Shown piece by piece: positions 1 through 6,513 of a DNA stretch of 6,820 nucleotides. Source of the DNA: Chloroflexota bacterium (lineage in GTDB: Bacteria > Chloroflexota > Limnocylindria > QHBO01). The stretch spans positions 1 to 6,820 of the forward strand of contig JAHFBB010000048.1 of the NCBI GenBank assembly GCA_023250255.1. The letters are read 5' to 3'. The position numbers were made by a program, and so were the translations under genes. The notes under the pieces were generated by a model. That model searched no databases. It was not told the origin of the DNA and saw nothing but the letters and a program-made list of their open reading frames with translations. Every line of letters starts with the position of its first letter. The first letter of the stretch is position 1.

Positions 1-366
1 GAGAATCATGGCGCTGATTTCCGGCGGGGTGAAGGTCTTGTCATTGCCGGTGTGGACGGCCACGCCCTCGGACTTCGAATCCTTCTCGACCTGGTACGGG
101 ACCAGGCCCTGGCTGCGCTGGACCTCGGGGTCGGCGAACCGGCGACCCATGAAGCGCTTGATGGAGAAGACCGTGTTCTCCGGGTTGGTGATGGCCTGGC
201 GCTTGGCCACCTGGCCGACCAGCCGCTCACCGCTCTTGGCAAAGCCCACCACCGATGGCGTGATCCGACCGCCCTCGGCGTTGGTGATGACGGTGGGTTC
301 GCCACCCTCCATGACGGCGACCACGCTGTTGGTGGTGCCCAGATCGATACCGATGATCTTTCCCAT
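1..366 (-). CDS. dnaK: Molecular chaperone DnaK (Hsp70), N-terminal 122 residues, cut by the window edge
   Basis: Cytosolic Hsp70 chaperone that binds exposed hydrophobic peptide segments in an ATP-driven cycle with DnaJ and GrpE. The reading frame is open from the ATG at 366 to the window edge, giving 122 residues, roughly a fifth of the usual 600-640. The start MGKIIGIDLGTTNSVVAV is the Hsp70 phosphate-1 signature (about residues 4-18). It is followed by the conserved stretches EGGRITPSVVGF (31-42), GQVAKRQAITNPENTVFSIK (51-70) and KRFMGRRF (70-77), all in the actin-like ATPase domain. The ATG lies 20 bp after the grpE stop. An AGGA sits about 13 nt upstream of it, rather far for a Shine-Dalgarno site. 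The gene is last of the visible hrcA-grpE-dnaK unit and should be controlled from the CIRCE promoter at 2056-2126. The substrate-binding domain and C-terminus are outside the window. Identity is very secure. Confidence 0.98.
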   Translation of the reverse strand, partial: MGKIIGIDLGTTNSVVAVMEGGEPTVITNAEGGRITPSVVGFAKSGERLVGQVAKRQAITNPENTVFSIKRFMGRRFADPEVQRSQGLVPYQVEKDSKSEGVAVHTGNDKTFTPPEISAMIL

Positions 367-386
367 CTGATTCGTTCGTTCCTGTG

Positions 387-956
387 CTAGTGGCTGCGGG
401 GATTGTTCGCGACGCGGACGAGAGCCGGGCGCAGCACCCGGTCATGCAGGCGGTAACCCCGCTGCACCTCGCCGATCACCTGGTTGTCGGGGTAATCCGC
501 GGTGTCCTCGTGGACCACCGCTTCGTGGAAATTGGGGTCAAACGGTTGACCGATGCATTCAATGGGCGTGACACCCTCCGATTCGAGGACGGCAGTCAAC
601 TTGCGCTCGACCAGGCGGACGCCATCCGCCCAGCCCTCGTGAACATCCTCGGGGACCGATTCCAGGGCGCGATTGAAGTCGTCCACCACGCTCAGCAGAC
701 GGGTCAACAGAATGGCCGTGGCGAACTGCCCGACCACCGCCTTGTCCTCTTCGGTCCGACGCTTGAAGTTCGCGAAGTCGGCCGCCGTCCGCTGCCAGTT
801 GCGCAGGTTGTCCTCCGCCCGCTCGGTGGCGGCCGCAAGGGCGGCCTCGGCGGTCGTGGCCCGCTCGAGCAGTTCGCCGCGGCTGGGGGTGGTCAGGGCG
901 TCCGCTCGCTCCTCCGCCCGGGTCCGCGGCTGAGTGGCGCGCTCGTTGTCAGTCAT
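387..956 (-). CDS. grpE: Nucleotide exchange factor GrpE
   Basis: GrpE is the homodimeric cochaperone that releases ADP from DnaK and so resets the Hsp70 cycle in the cytosol. The 189-residue product has the family layout. A charged, poorly conserved N-terminus (about 1-30) is followed by a long helical coiled-coil segment (about 30-70) containing NWQRTAADFANFKRRTEED. A central helical part follows (LLSVVDDFNRALE, 88-99), and then the C-terminal beta domain that contacts DnaK. That domain carries the signature FDPNFHEAV (139-147) and the stretch EVQRGYRLHDRVLRPALVRV (163-182). Length is normal for the family. The start ATG overlaps the hrcA stop as ATGACTGA (8 bp shared). No good Shine-Dalgarno site precedes it, which suggests translation coupled to hrcA. 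dnaK follows after 20 bp. Confidence 0.97.
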   Translation of the reverse strand: MTDNERATQPRTRAEERADALTTPSRGELLERATTAEAALAAATERAEDNLRNWQRTAADFANFKRRTEEDKAVVGQFATAILLTRLLSVVDDFNRALESVPEDVHEGWADGVRLVERKLTAVLESEGVTPIECIGQPFDPNFHEAVVHEDTADYPDNQVIGEVQRGYRLHDRVLRPALVRVANNPRSH

Positions 957-2040
957 GGTGGGGATGCTGGCGATAGACCAGCTCGTTCATCAGGGTGGCG
1001 AGATAGCGGACAGTCGGGATGGCGCGCGGATAGGCCATTCGGGTGGGGCCCAGGACGCCGAGCAGGCCAAGTGCCCGGTCCGGGGCGCCGTACGGGGCGA
1101 ACACCAGGCTGACCTCGTGCATGGCGTCATTCGGATTCTCGCGGCCAATGATCACGTGGACCCCCTCGCGAGAACTGATCATGGGCAGCAGCTGCTCGAG
1201 AAAATCGGTCCGCTGGAGGACCTCCAGCACTGGCCGCAGTCGGAGCCCATCCGCGAATTCGGGCTGGGCCGCAACGTTGATCAGGCCATCGGTGTACACG
1301 TCTTCGACGGTCACCTCGTCCGCTTCGCTGAGCTGGGTGACAACCGTCTCGGCGACGACCGCAGCCAGCGGGGACAGGCGGGCCAGCCGACGCTGGACGT
1401 GAGGGGCGGACAGGTTTGCCAGTTCGACGTTCAGCTCGTTGGCCACCGCGTCCAGATCGGTCTGGGCGACAGCCCCACCTTCCAGGACGCGGGCGAGTGC
1501 ATGCGGATCGAGGTGACGCTGCACGACATTGCCGTCCGCCAGGACCACGACTGCCAGCAGGGCGCCGTCGGGCAGGTGCACGAGCTGCAGGTGCGCAAAC
1601 CGGGCGCGCCGGGCGCGGGCCGGGGTGACCACCGCCACCGAGTGGGTAGAGGCAGCCAGGATCGAGGCGGCAAGTCGCAGCCATTCGTTGGTAGTCAACT
1701 GGACCTGGCTGAACTGGTGGCGAATCATCAGGCTCTCGGATCGGTCCATCTCCGACTCGCGCATGAGCGACTCGACGTACACCCGGTAGCCCAGGTCGGA
1801 CGGCACCCGGCCGGCCGAAGTATGCGGGTGGGTCAGCAGGCCCTGGGCCTCGAGTTCGGCCATGGTGCTGCGGATGGTCGCCGAGCTGACGCCGAAGGCG
1901 AACTGGTCGAGTAGGTGCTTGGACCCGACCGGCACTGCGGTCAGCACGTAGTTTTCGACCACCGCGCGCAGAACCGCGCGCTGACGCTCGGTCAGGGCGA
2001 TCGTGGCGCGGGTTAGTGTCGGCTGCGTCGTGTCTGCCAT
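949..2040 (-). CDS. hrcA: Heat-inducible transcription repressor HrcA
   Basis: HrcA is the dimeric repressor that binds the CIRCE operator. In characterised bacteria it is kept active by the GroE chaperonin, so misfolded protein load relieves repression. The 363-residue product starts with a winged-helix DNA-binding domain. LTERQRAVLRAVVENYV (about 16-32), PVGSKHLL (37-44) and VSSATIRSTMAELEAQGLLT (51-70) are family hallmarks, followed by HPHTSAGRVPSDLGYRVYV (71-89). The central GAF-like part is less conserved. The C-terminus has LGLLGVLGPTRMAYPRAIP and an RYLATLMNELV helix. The length is slightly above the usual 340 or so. The chosen ATG at 2040 is the first in frame after the CIRCE element and gives about 15 residues before the conserved LTERQ. 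A GGAG lies only 2 nt upstream of it, so the ribosome-binding site is poorly spaced. The gene heads the hrcA-grpE-dnaK operon and is predicted to repress itself. Confidence 0.97.
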   Translation of the reverse strand: MADTTQPTLTRATIALTERQRAVLRAVVENYVLTAVPVGSKHLLDQFAFGVSSATIRSTMAELEAQGLLTHPHTSAGRVPSDLGYRVYVESLMRESEMDRSESLMIRHQFSQVQLTTNEWLRLAASILAASTHSVAVVTPARARRARFAHLQLVHLPDGALLAVVVLADGNVVQRHLDPHALARVLEGGAVAQTDLDAVANELNVELANLSAPHVQRRLARLSPLAAVVAETVVTQLSEADEVTVEDVYTDGLINVAAQPEFADGLRLRPVLEVLQRTDFLEQLLPMISSREGVHVIIGRENPNDAMHEVSLVFAPYGAPDRALGLLGVLGPTRMAYPRAIPTVRYLATLMNELVYRQHPHHD

Positions 2041-2055
2041 GGCTCCATCCGGCTG

Positions 2056-2084
2056 ATTAGCACTCTCAGGGCGAGAGTGCTAAT
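2056..2084. promoter_or_regulatory. CIRCE operator (HrcA binding site)
   Basis: A perfect match to the CIRCE consensus TTAGCACTC-N9-GAGTGCTAA lies at 2057-2083. The symmetry extends beyond the consensus on both sides. The full arms are ATTAGCACTCTC (2056-2067) and its exact reverse complement (2073-2084), leaving only a 5-base centre. It lies 15 bp upstream of the hrcA ATG and just downstream of the predicted transcription start of the promoter at 2098-2126. Bound HrcA would therefore block initiation or early elongation. Because it is transcribed, it can also form a 12-bp hairpin in the mRNA leader. It is the only CIRCE copy I see in the window. Confidence 0.98.
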
Positions 2085-2097
2085 TCGTGCTGGGCGA

Positions 2098-2126
2098 ATG
2101 GTAACAATCACCCCAACGAGTGTCAA
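2098..2126 (-). promoter_or_regulatory. Sigma-70/sigma-A-type promoter of hrcA-grpE-dnaK
   Basis: On the minus strand a perfect -35 hexamer TTGACA (2126 down to 2121) is followed by a 17-base spacer and TACCAT (2103 down to 2098), which matches 4 of 6 bases of TATAAT. Transcription is expected to start near 2091, about 50 nt before the hrcA ATG and a few bases before CIRCE. This is the standard geometry for CIRCE-controlled vegetative promoters. The -35 hexamer contains the TGA stop codon of the upstream cyclase gene (2125-2123), so promoter and gene end share bases. The start site itself is inferred. Confidence 0.85.
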
Positions 2127-5100
2127 CGCGCGGCGGCGCGGGCTCGGGCGGCGGCGGCCAGGCGGTCGGCGTAGGCCAGAAACGGCGTCCGCGGGCCGTA
2201 GCAGCTAGAGAAGATCTGCCTGGCCTCGGTGGTGGTCGCCTCCCCAGCGGCAGTCTGGCCGTTCGCGATCTGGTGGACCCCCAGCGCGAGCAGCATCTCG
2301 GTGACATTAGACGTGTAATTGGAGGTGCGGGCGACATGCAGAGCCTCGATGAGCAACTCGCCCGCCTCATCGGCTCGGCCTTGCGCGTCACGCAGCATCC
2401 CCAAGGCCATCTTCGTGCTGGCCACGCTGAAGACGTCATCGGGTGCGACCGTGGCGACCCCGCGCAGCGCGTGGCGTTCGGCGCCGGACAAATCCCCCTG
2501 CTCGACCAGCACCTGCGCCAGGTGGCGGTGGGCCTCAGGGAGCCAGCCGATGTGGTCGGCGGCTTCGACCAGGTCGACGGCTTCCCGAAAGCGGGCAGAC
2601 GCCATCTCCAGGTCGCCCACGACCAGGGCAAGCTCGCCGAGCCGGTGCAGGGCGTAGTAGCGGGAGGTGAAATCGTCGGACTCCTCGGCAACGACAAGCG
2701 AATCAGTCATCAGCCGAATTGCGTCGGCCCTGTCGCCTCCAGCCTCGAACAGGTAGGCGCCCTGGAGACGCCAGACCTGACTTTGCGTCAGCCGGCTCGT
2801 TTCAGCCGCCAGCTCAGCCGCTCGTGCGATATACGCCGCGGCCTGCTGCTGGCGGCCCTGGACGTCTTCGAGGCGCGAAAGCTGGAGGAGGAACCCGACC
2901 TCGCGACCCGCGCTCCCCGACCGGTGTGCCACCTCGGCGCCTCGGTCCCAGATCTCGCGGGCTTTGGCGAGGTCGCCGTCCCACCAGCCTTCCATTCCCA
3001 GGAAGTAGAGGGCATCGGCCTGGTGGACAAGATCGCCCGCAGCCTCCAGGTCGTCGGCCGCCTCGCGCAGCAAGGCAATCGCTTCGGTCTTGTCCGATTG
3101 CTCGCCTCGCCCGATCCAGACGCCATACCCGACCAGGAGCAACCCGCGCCCGTGGAGGTCCTGTCGGCCCACGGCCTCGGCGGTATCGGCAATCCTCCGG
3201 CCCATCTCGGCTGCCCGGGGCGTGTCTCCCCGACGGCTGTATCCCTCGGCCAGCAGGGTCTCGATTTCCAGCCTGGCCTCGTCGGCAGGTGGCTCGAGAG
3301 CCAGGGCGCGCTCAGCGAACGCGATCCGGCTTCGGTTATCGGCACGCGCCAAGGCCTTTTCAGCGCTTCGCCGTAGGGCCGCGACGGCCGTTCCGAGGAG
3401 ATCCGGGTCGACGCCACCGTCCATCTCGCGCCGCAGCCGGGCCGCCTGCTCCAGGTGATAGGCCTCGATCTCGATGAACTCGTCGCGCCGGTCCCCGGCC
3501 CAGCCGACGAGCCACTCGACCGTCCGCAGGTGGAGGTCGGCCCGACGGGTCTTGGGCAGGGTGGCGTAGGCCACGTCGCGGATGACGATGTGCTTGAAGC
3601 GGTACGACGGATCGGCCGCGGGCTCCTCGCTGACGATGTCCCGCAGGACGGCCTGCTCGAGATGCCGCTCCACCGGCTCGTCCACCAGGGTGGCCACCGC
3701 CGACCGCTGGAAGGTCCGACCAATGACCGATGCGCCCTGGATCACGGTTCGTTCGGACCGGGGCAGGGCGTCCAGCCGCGCTCGGACCAGGGCCTCGATG
3801 GTGTCGGGCACCTCGACGTCGGTGATCGAGGCCGCCGCCAGCCAACGACCGTCCTGCTCGACCACCGCGCCGCGCTCGATGAGCATCCGGACCGTCTCCT
3901 CGACAAACAGCGGGTTCCCCTCTGCCCGGTCGAGGACCTGCTCGCGCAGGGCGGGCGGGAGGCCCTCGACGTGGAGGAGCGCCTGGACCATGGAGGCGGC
4001 CTCCTCCCGACTCAGCGGCTCGAGCTGGAGGCGGGAGGATTCCATCCGGCCGGATCCCCACGATGGCCGCGAGTCCAGCAGGTCGGGCCGCGCCAGGCAG
4101 ACGATCAGGATCGGGAATTCGCGCGTCCAGGTGGCGACGTATTCCAGCAGGTCGAGCAGGGGCGGCTCGGCCCAGTGGATGTCCTCGACGACCAGCAACA
4201 TCGGCTGGCTGGCGGCGACACTCTCCAACAGGCGACGGACCGCGAAGCCAATCTCCCGGTCGAGTGCCTCGCCGCTCACCGGGGCTTCGGAGGTCAGGCC
4301 AATGGCAAACGCCAGCCGCTCAGCGGTCTCCGCGTCGGGGGCGATGGCCCGCAGTCGGGCAAGGGCATCGGTCTGGGACAGGTCCGCATCGATCCCGGCG
4401 AGGTCGCGGACGATCTCGCCAATCGGCCAGTAGGTGATGCCCTCGCCGTAGGGCAGGCAGCGACCGCGCACGGCCCGCCAACCGTCCGCCACCAGTTCGC
4501 CGCTGAGTTCGCGGATCAGGCGGCTCTTGCCGACCCCAGGCAGGCCAAGGACGGTGAACAGGATGGCCTTCGACTCGCTCGCGGCCCGGCGGGCGGCGTC
4601 GCGCAGCAGGGCGACCTCCTCGTCGCGCCCAGTGAGCGGGGCCTCGTGGCCCTCGATCCCCCGCGCGTTGCCGACCTCGGCCACCGGCCGGATGGCGCGC
4701 CAGGTCGCGATGGGCTCGGCCTTGCCGTGGACCGATTGGTCGCCGGCTGACTCGTAGGCGATGGCCCGACTGGTGGCGGCGTGGACGGTCGCGCCGACCA
4801 TGATCTCGCCCGGGGCCGCGTGCTGCTCGAGCCGAGCTGCCAGGTTGAGGGCGTCGCCGGTGGCCATGGTTGCGCCGCCGAACGGATCCCCCACCACGAC
4901 TTCGCCGGCCTCGATCCCGATCCGCACCGCCAGCGCGATCTGGTGTCGCTCCGCGGCCTCCGGCGCCAGCTCGGCCAGCGCCTCGCGAATGGCGAAGGCC
5001 GCCCGGACCGCCCGTTCGGGGTCATCCTCGTGGGCCTGCTGGAGGCCAAACAGGGCCATCACTGCGTCGCCGGAGAACTTCTCGACGCTGCCACCGTGCC

Positions 5101-5326
5101 GGCGGATCTCCTCGGTTGCCCGCTCGAAGAACCCACCGACCACGCCCCGTACGACCTCGGGGTCCAACCGGTCCGACAGCGAGGTCGAAGCGACCAGGTC
5201 GGCGAACAGGGCTGTCACATGGCGCCGTTCCTCGACCCCGACCCGATCCCCGAGGGCATGGCCGCAGCCCTGGCAGAAGCGGGCATCATCCGCGTTGGGT
5301 CGCGAACAGTTCGGACAGGCGATCAT
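2123..5326 (-). CDS. Zinc ribbon, class III adenylate/guanylate cyclase, STAND ATPase and TPR-like fusion protein
   Basis: A 1067-residue multidomain signalling protein, probably cytosolic since no membrane span or signal peptide is visible. Residues 1-25 form a zinc ribbon with C4, C7, C18 and C21. Residues about 34-215 are a class III nucleotide cyclase domain. It has metal-binding D43 (in LFADLV) and D87 (in EKFSGDAVMALFG), substrate-binding K83, and N161 and R165 (in NLAARLE) for transition-state binding. M154 takes the place of the usual adenine-selecting Asp or Thr. Residues about 228-440 are an AAA_16/STAND-type ATPase with Walker A GLPGVGKS (261-268) and Walker B LLVVEDIHW (377-385). 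Helical parts follow, including RFKHIVIRDVAYATL (576-590). Residues about 645-1045 are TPR-like helical repeats, e.g. around 770-800, 890-920 and 930-955, ending in an Ala/Arg-rich tail. Such proteins are common in Actinobacteria, Chloroflexota and Proteobacteria, but their inputs are mostly unknown. The ATG is needed to include C4, although no clear ribosome-binding site precedes it. Whether it makes cAMP, cGMP or neither is not settled by sequence. Confidence 0.93.
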   Translation of the reverse strand: MIACPNCSRPNADDARFCQGCGHALGDRVGVEERRHVTALFADLVASTSLSDRLDPEVVRGVVGGFFERATEEIRRHGGSVEKFSGDAVMALFGLQQAHEDDPERAVRAAFAIREALAELAPEAAERHQIALAVRIGIEAGEVVVGDPFGGATMATGDALNLAARLEQHAAPGEIMVGATVHAATSRAIAYESAGDQSVHGKAEPIATWRAIRPVAEVGNARGIEGHEAPLTGRDEEVALLRDAARRAASESKAILFTVLGLPGVGKSRLIRELSGELVADGWRAVRGRCLPYGEGITYWPIGEIVRDLAGIDADLSQTDALARLRAIAPDAETAERLAFAIGLTSEAPVSGEALDREIGFAVRRLLESVAASQPMLLVVEDIHWAEPPLLDLLEYVATWTREFPILIVCLARPDLLDSRPSWGSGRMESSRLQLEPLSREEAASMVQALLHVEGLPPALREQVLDRAEGNPLFVEETVRMLIERGAVVEQDGRWLAAASITDVEVPDTIEALVRARLDALPRSERTVIQGASVIGRTFQRSAVATLVDEPVERHLEQAVLRDIVSEEPAADPSYRFKHIVIRDVAYATLPKTRRADLHLRTVEWLVGWAGDRRDEFIEIEAYHLEQAARLRREMDGGVDPDLLGTAVAALRRSAEKALARADNRSRIAFAERALALEPPADEARLEIETLLAEGYSRRGDTPRAAEMGRRIADTAEAVGRQDLHGRGLLLVGYGVWIGRGEQSDKTEAIALLREAADDLEAAGDLVHQADALYFLGMEGWWDGDLAKAREIWDRGAEVAHRSGSAGREVGFLLQLSRLEDVQGRQQQAAAYIARAAELAAETSRLTQSQVWRLQGAYLFEAGGDRADAIRLMTDSLVVAEESDDFTSRYYALHRLGELALVVGDLEMASARFREAVDLVEAADHIGWLPEAHRHLAQVLVEQGDLSGAERHALRGVATVAPDDVFSVASTKMALGMLRDAQGRADEAGELLIEALHVARTSNYTSNVTEMLLALGVHQIANGQTAAGEATTTEARQIFSSCYGPRTPFLAYADRLAAAARARAAAR

Positions 5327-5353
5327 CGGCCGTCCGAGTGTAGGCCCATCCCG

Positions 5354-6505
5354 CTAGGGGGCGAACAGCACCAGTGCGTCGTTGGCAAGCAGACGGCCGC
5401 GCTCGGTCAGGCGCACTACCTCGGGGGTGATTTCCAGGAGCCCGCCGTCCAGCCCCGTGGCCGTGGCCGAGCGGTAGCGCTCGACCAGATCTTCCCCGAA
5501 CTCGGCGAAAAAGATGGAGCGTTCCAGGCCGTCCACCCGCCGCAGGCCCAGGGCAATTGCCTCGAAGGCGCGGGTTGGTTCGTCCAATTCCTCGTCGCCC
5601 GCCACCGGACGGGCGTCCGCCTCGACCGCGGCCAGGTACGCGTCGAGATCGCGCTCGTTCCACCAGCGCCGCGCGGCACCGTCGTACGAGTGCGCGCCGG
5701 CGCCGAGACCGGTATACGGGCGGCGTGCCCAATAGGCACTGTTGTGCTGCGACTCGCGACCCGGGCGCGCCCACGAAGACAACTCGTAATGGTGGTAGCC
5801 GGCGGCCAAGAGCATGTCTTCGGCCAGGGCGTACTGGTCGGCGGCGAGATCATCGTCCTGCTGAACGACCTGCCGATGCCGCCAGCGCAGCGCCCCGGGT
5901 CGGGGCGGTGCCGCCCACTCGTCGGGCACCAGTGCGAGCGACAGCCCATACAGCGAAAGATGGTCGGGCGATAGGTCAATGGCCGCCTGCAGCCCGCTTC
6001 GCCAATCGGCCAATGACTGGCCGGGGATGCCGTAGATCAGGTCGATGCTGACGTTGTCGAAACCGGCCGCCCGGGCAGCGGCGTATGCAGCCAACCCCTC
6101 GGCCGCGGTCTGCCCACGGGCCAGGGCGCGCAACTCCGGATCGCGCAACGACTGGATCCCCAGCGAGAGCCGGTTCACGCCCGCCGCGCGCAGCCCCGCC
6201 CAGTCCGGGGTCTCGCGGGAACTCGGATTGGCCTCGAGGGTGACCTCGGCGGGCGTCGCGTCCCATCGGTCCACCGCGCTCTGCACGAGTCGCGCCACCG
6301 CCGCCGTGGGCAGCAGGGACGGCGTTCCCCCGCCGAAATAGATGGTCTGCAGCGACCCTGGCGCCGGCGCGGCGCTCAGCTCACGGGCAAGGGCCTCGGT
6401 GTAGCGCGGGATATCGGTCTGTCGTCCGCCAACGGTGACGAAATCGCAGTAGGCGCAGACCAGCCGGCAGAACGGAACGTGGAGGTAGAGGTGGTGGCTG
6501 TCCAC
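5354..6505 (-). CDS. hemW: Heme chaperone HemW (radical-SAM, HemN-like family)
   Basis: The 383-residue product belongs to the HemN/HemW radical-SAM family. HemW proteins bind a 4Fe-4S cluster and heme and deliver heme to target proteins; many are annotated wrongly as coproporphyrinogen III oxidase. The cluster motif PFCRLVCAYCDF has C13, C17 and C20. It is followed by Phe where true HemN has a fourth cysteine, which favours HemW. SAM-binding and barrel motifs are FGGGTPSLLP (57-66), EANPSS (91-96), NRLSLGIQSL (111-120) and IDLIYGIPGQS (154-164). The HemW-typical HNSAYW (254-259) and YTGLGAGAHSYDG (264-276) are present. The EPGTP-like turn usual after LSLYGL is replaced by a divergent Pro/Arg-rich stretch (about 191-212). 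The start is a GTG that places the LYLHVPFC strand at the normal distance from the N-terminus. It lies 8 bp after the protease stop with no evident Shine-Dalgarno site, so coupling is likely. The cyclase gene begins 27 bp downstream. Confidence 0.95.
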   Translation of the reverse strand: MDSHHLYLHVPFCRLVCAYCDFVTVGGRQTDIPRYTEALARELSAAPAPGSLQTIYFGGGTPSLLPTAAVARLVQSAVDRWDATPAEVTLEANPSSRETPDWAGLRAAGVNRLSLGIQSLRDPELRALARGQTAAEGLAAYAAARAAGFDNVSIDLIYGIPGQSLADWRSGLQAAIDLSPDHLSLYGLSLALVPDEWAAPPRPGALRWRHRQVVQQDDDLAADQYALAEDMLLAAGYHHYELSSWARPGRESQHNSAYWARRPYTGLGAGAHSYDGAARRWWNERDLDAYLAAVEADARPVAGDEELDEPTRAFEAIALGLRRVDGLERSIFFAEFGEDLVERYRSATATGLDGGLLEITPEVVRLTERGRLLANDALVLFAP

Positions 6506-6513
6506 CGCCGGGT

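Noticed and set aside
384..1112. A 242-codon open frame on the plus strand
   Set aside because: Antisense to grpE and the end of hrcA; the translation is Gly/Arg-rich towards its end and has no motif.
934..1914. A 326-codon open frame on the plus strand
   Set aside because: Fully antisense to hrcA, which has unmistakable family motifs. The His/Gln/Gly-rich translation resembles no known protein.
2056..2084. The inverted repeat read as a rho-independent terminator for the cyclase gene
   Set aside because: It is a perfect CIRCE, no T-run follows on the minus strand, and it lies downstream of a good promoter.
2123..2165. Ala/Arg-rich repeat at the cyclase C-terminus as a DNA repeat element
   Set aside because: Short GC-rich codon runs (gcg, cgc, gcc) explain it. 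There is no regular unit or second copy.
2120..3376. A 418-codon open frame on the plus strand
   Set aside because: Antisense to the TPR-like part of the cyclase gene, low-complexity translation, no family motifs.
3455..4750. A 431-codon open frame on the plus strand
   Set aside because: It lies wholly antisense to the cyclase-ATPase gene, its translation shows no recognisable domain, and long antisense frames are expected in GC-rich coding DNA.
4781..5974. A 397-codon open frame on the plus strand
   Set aside because: It runs antisense across the cyclase start and half of hemW, both of which have clear conserved motifs in their own frames.
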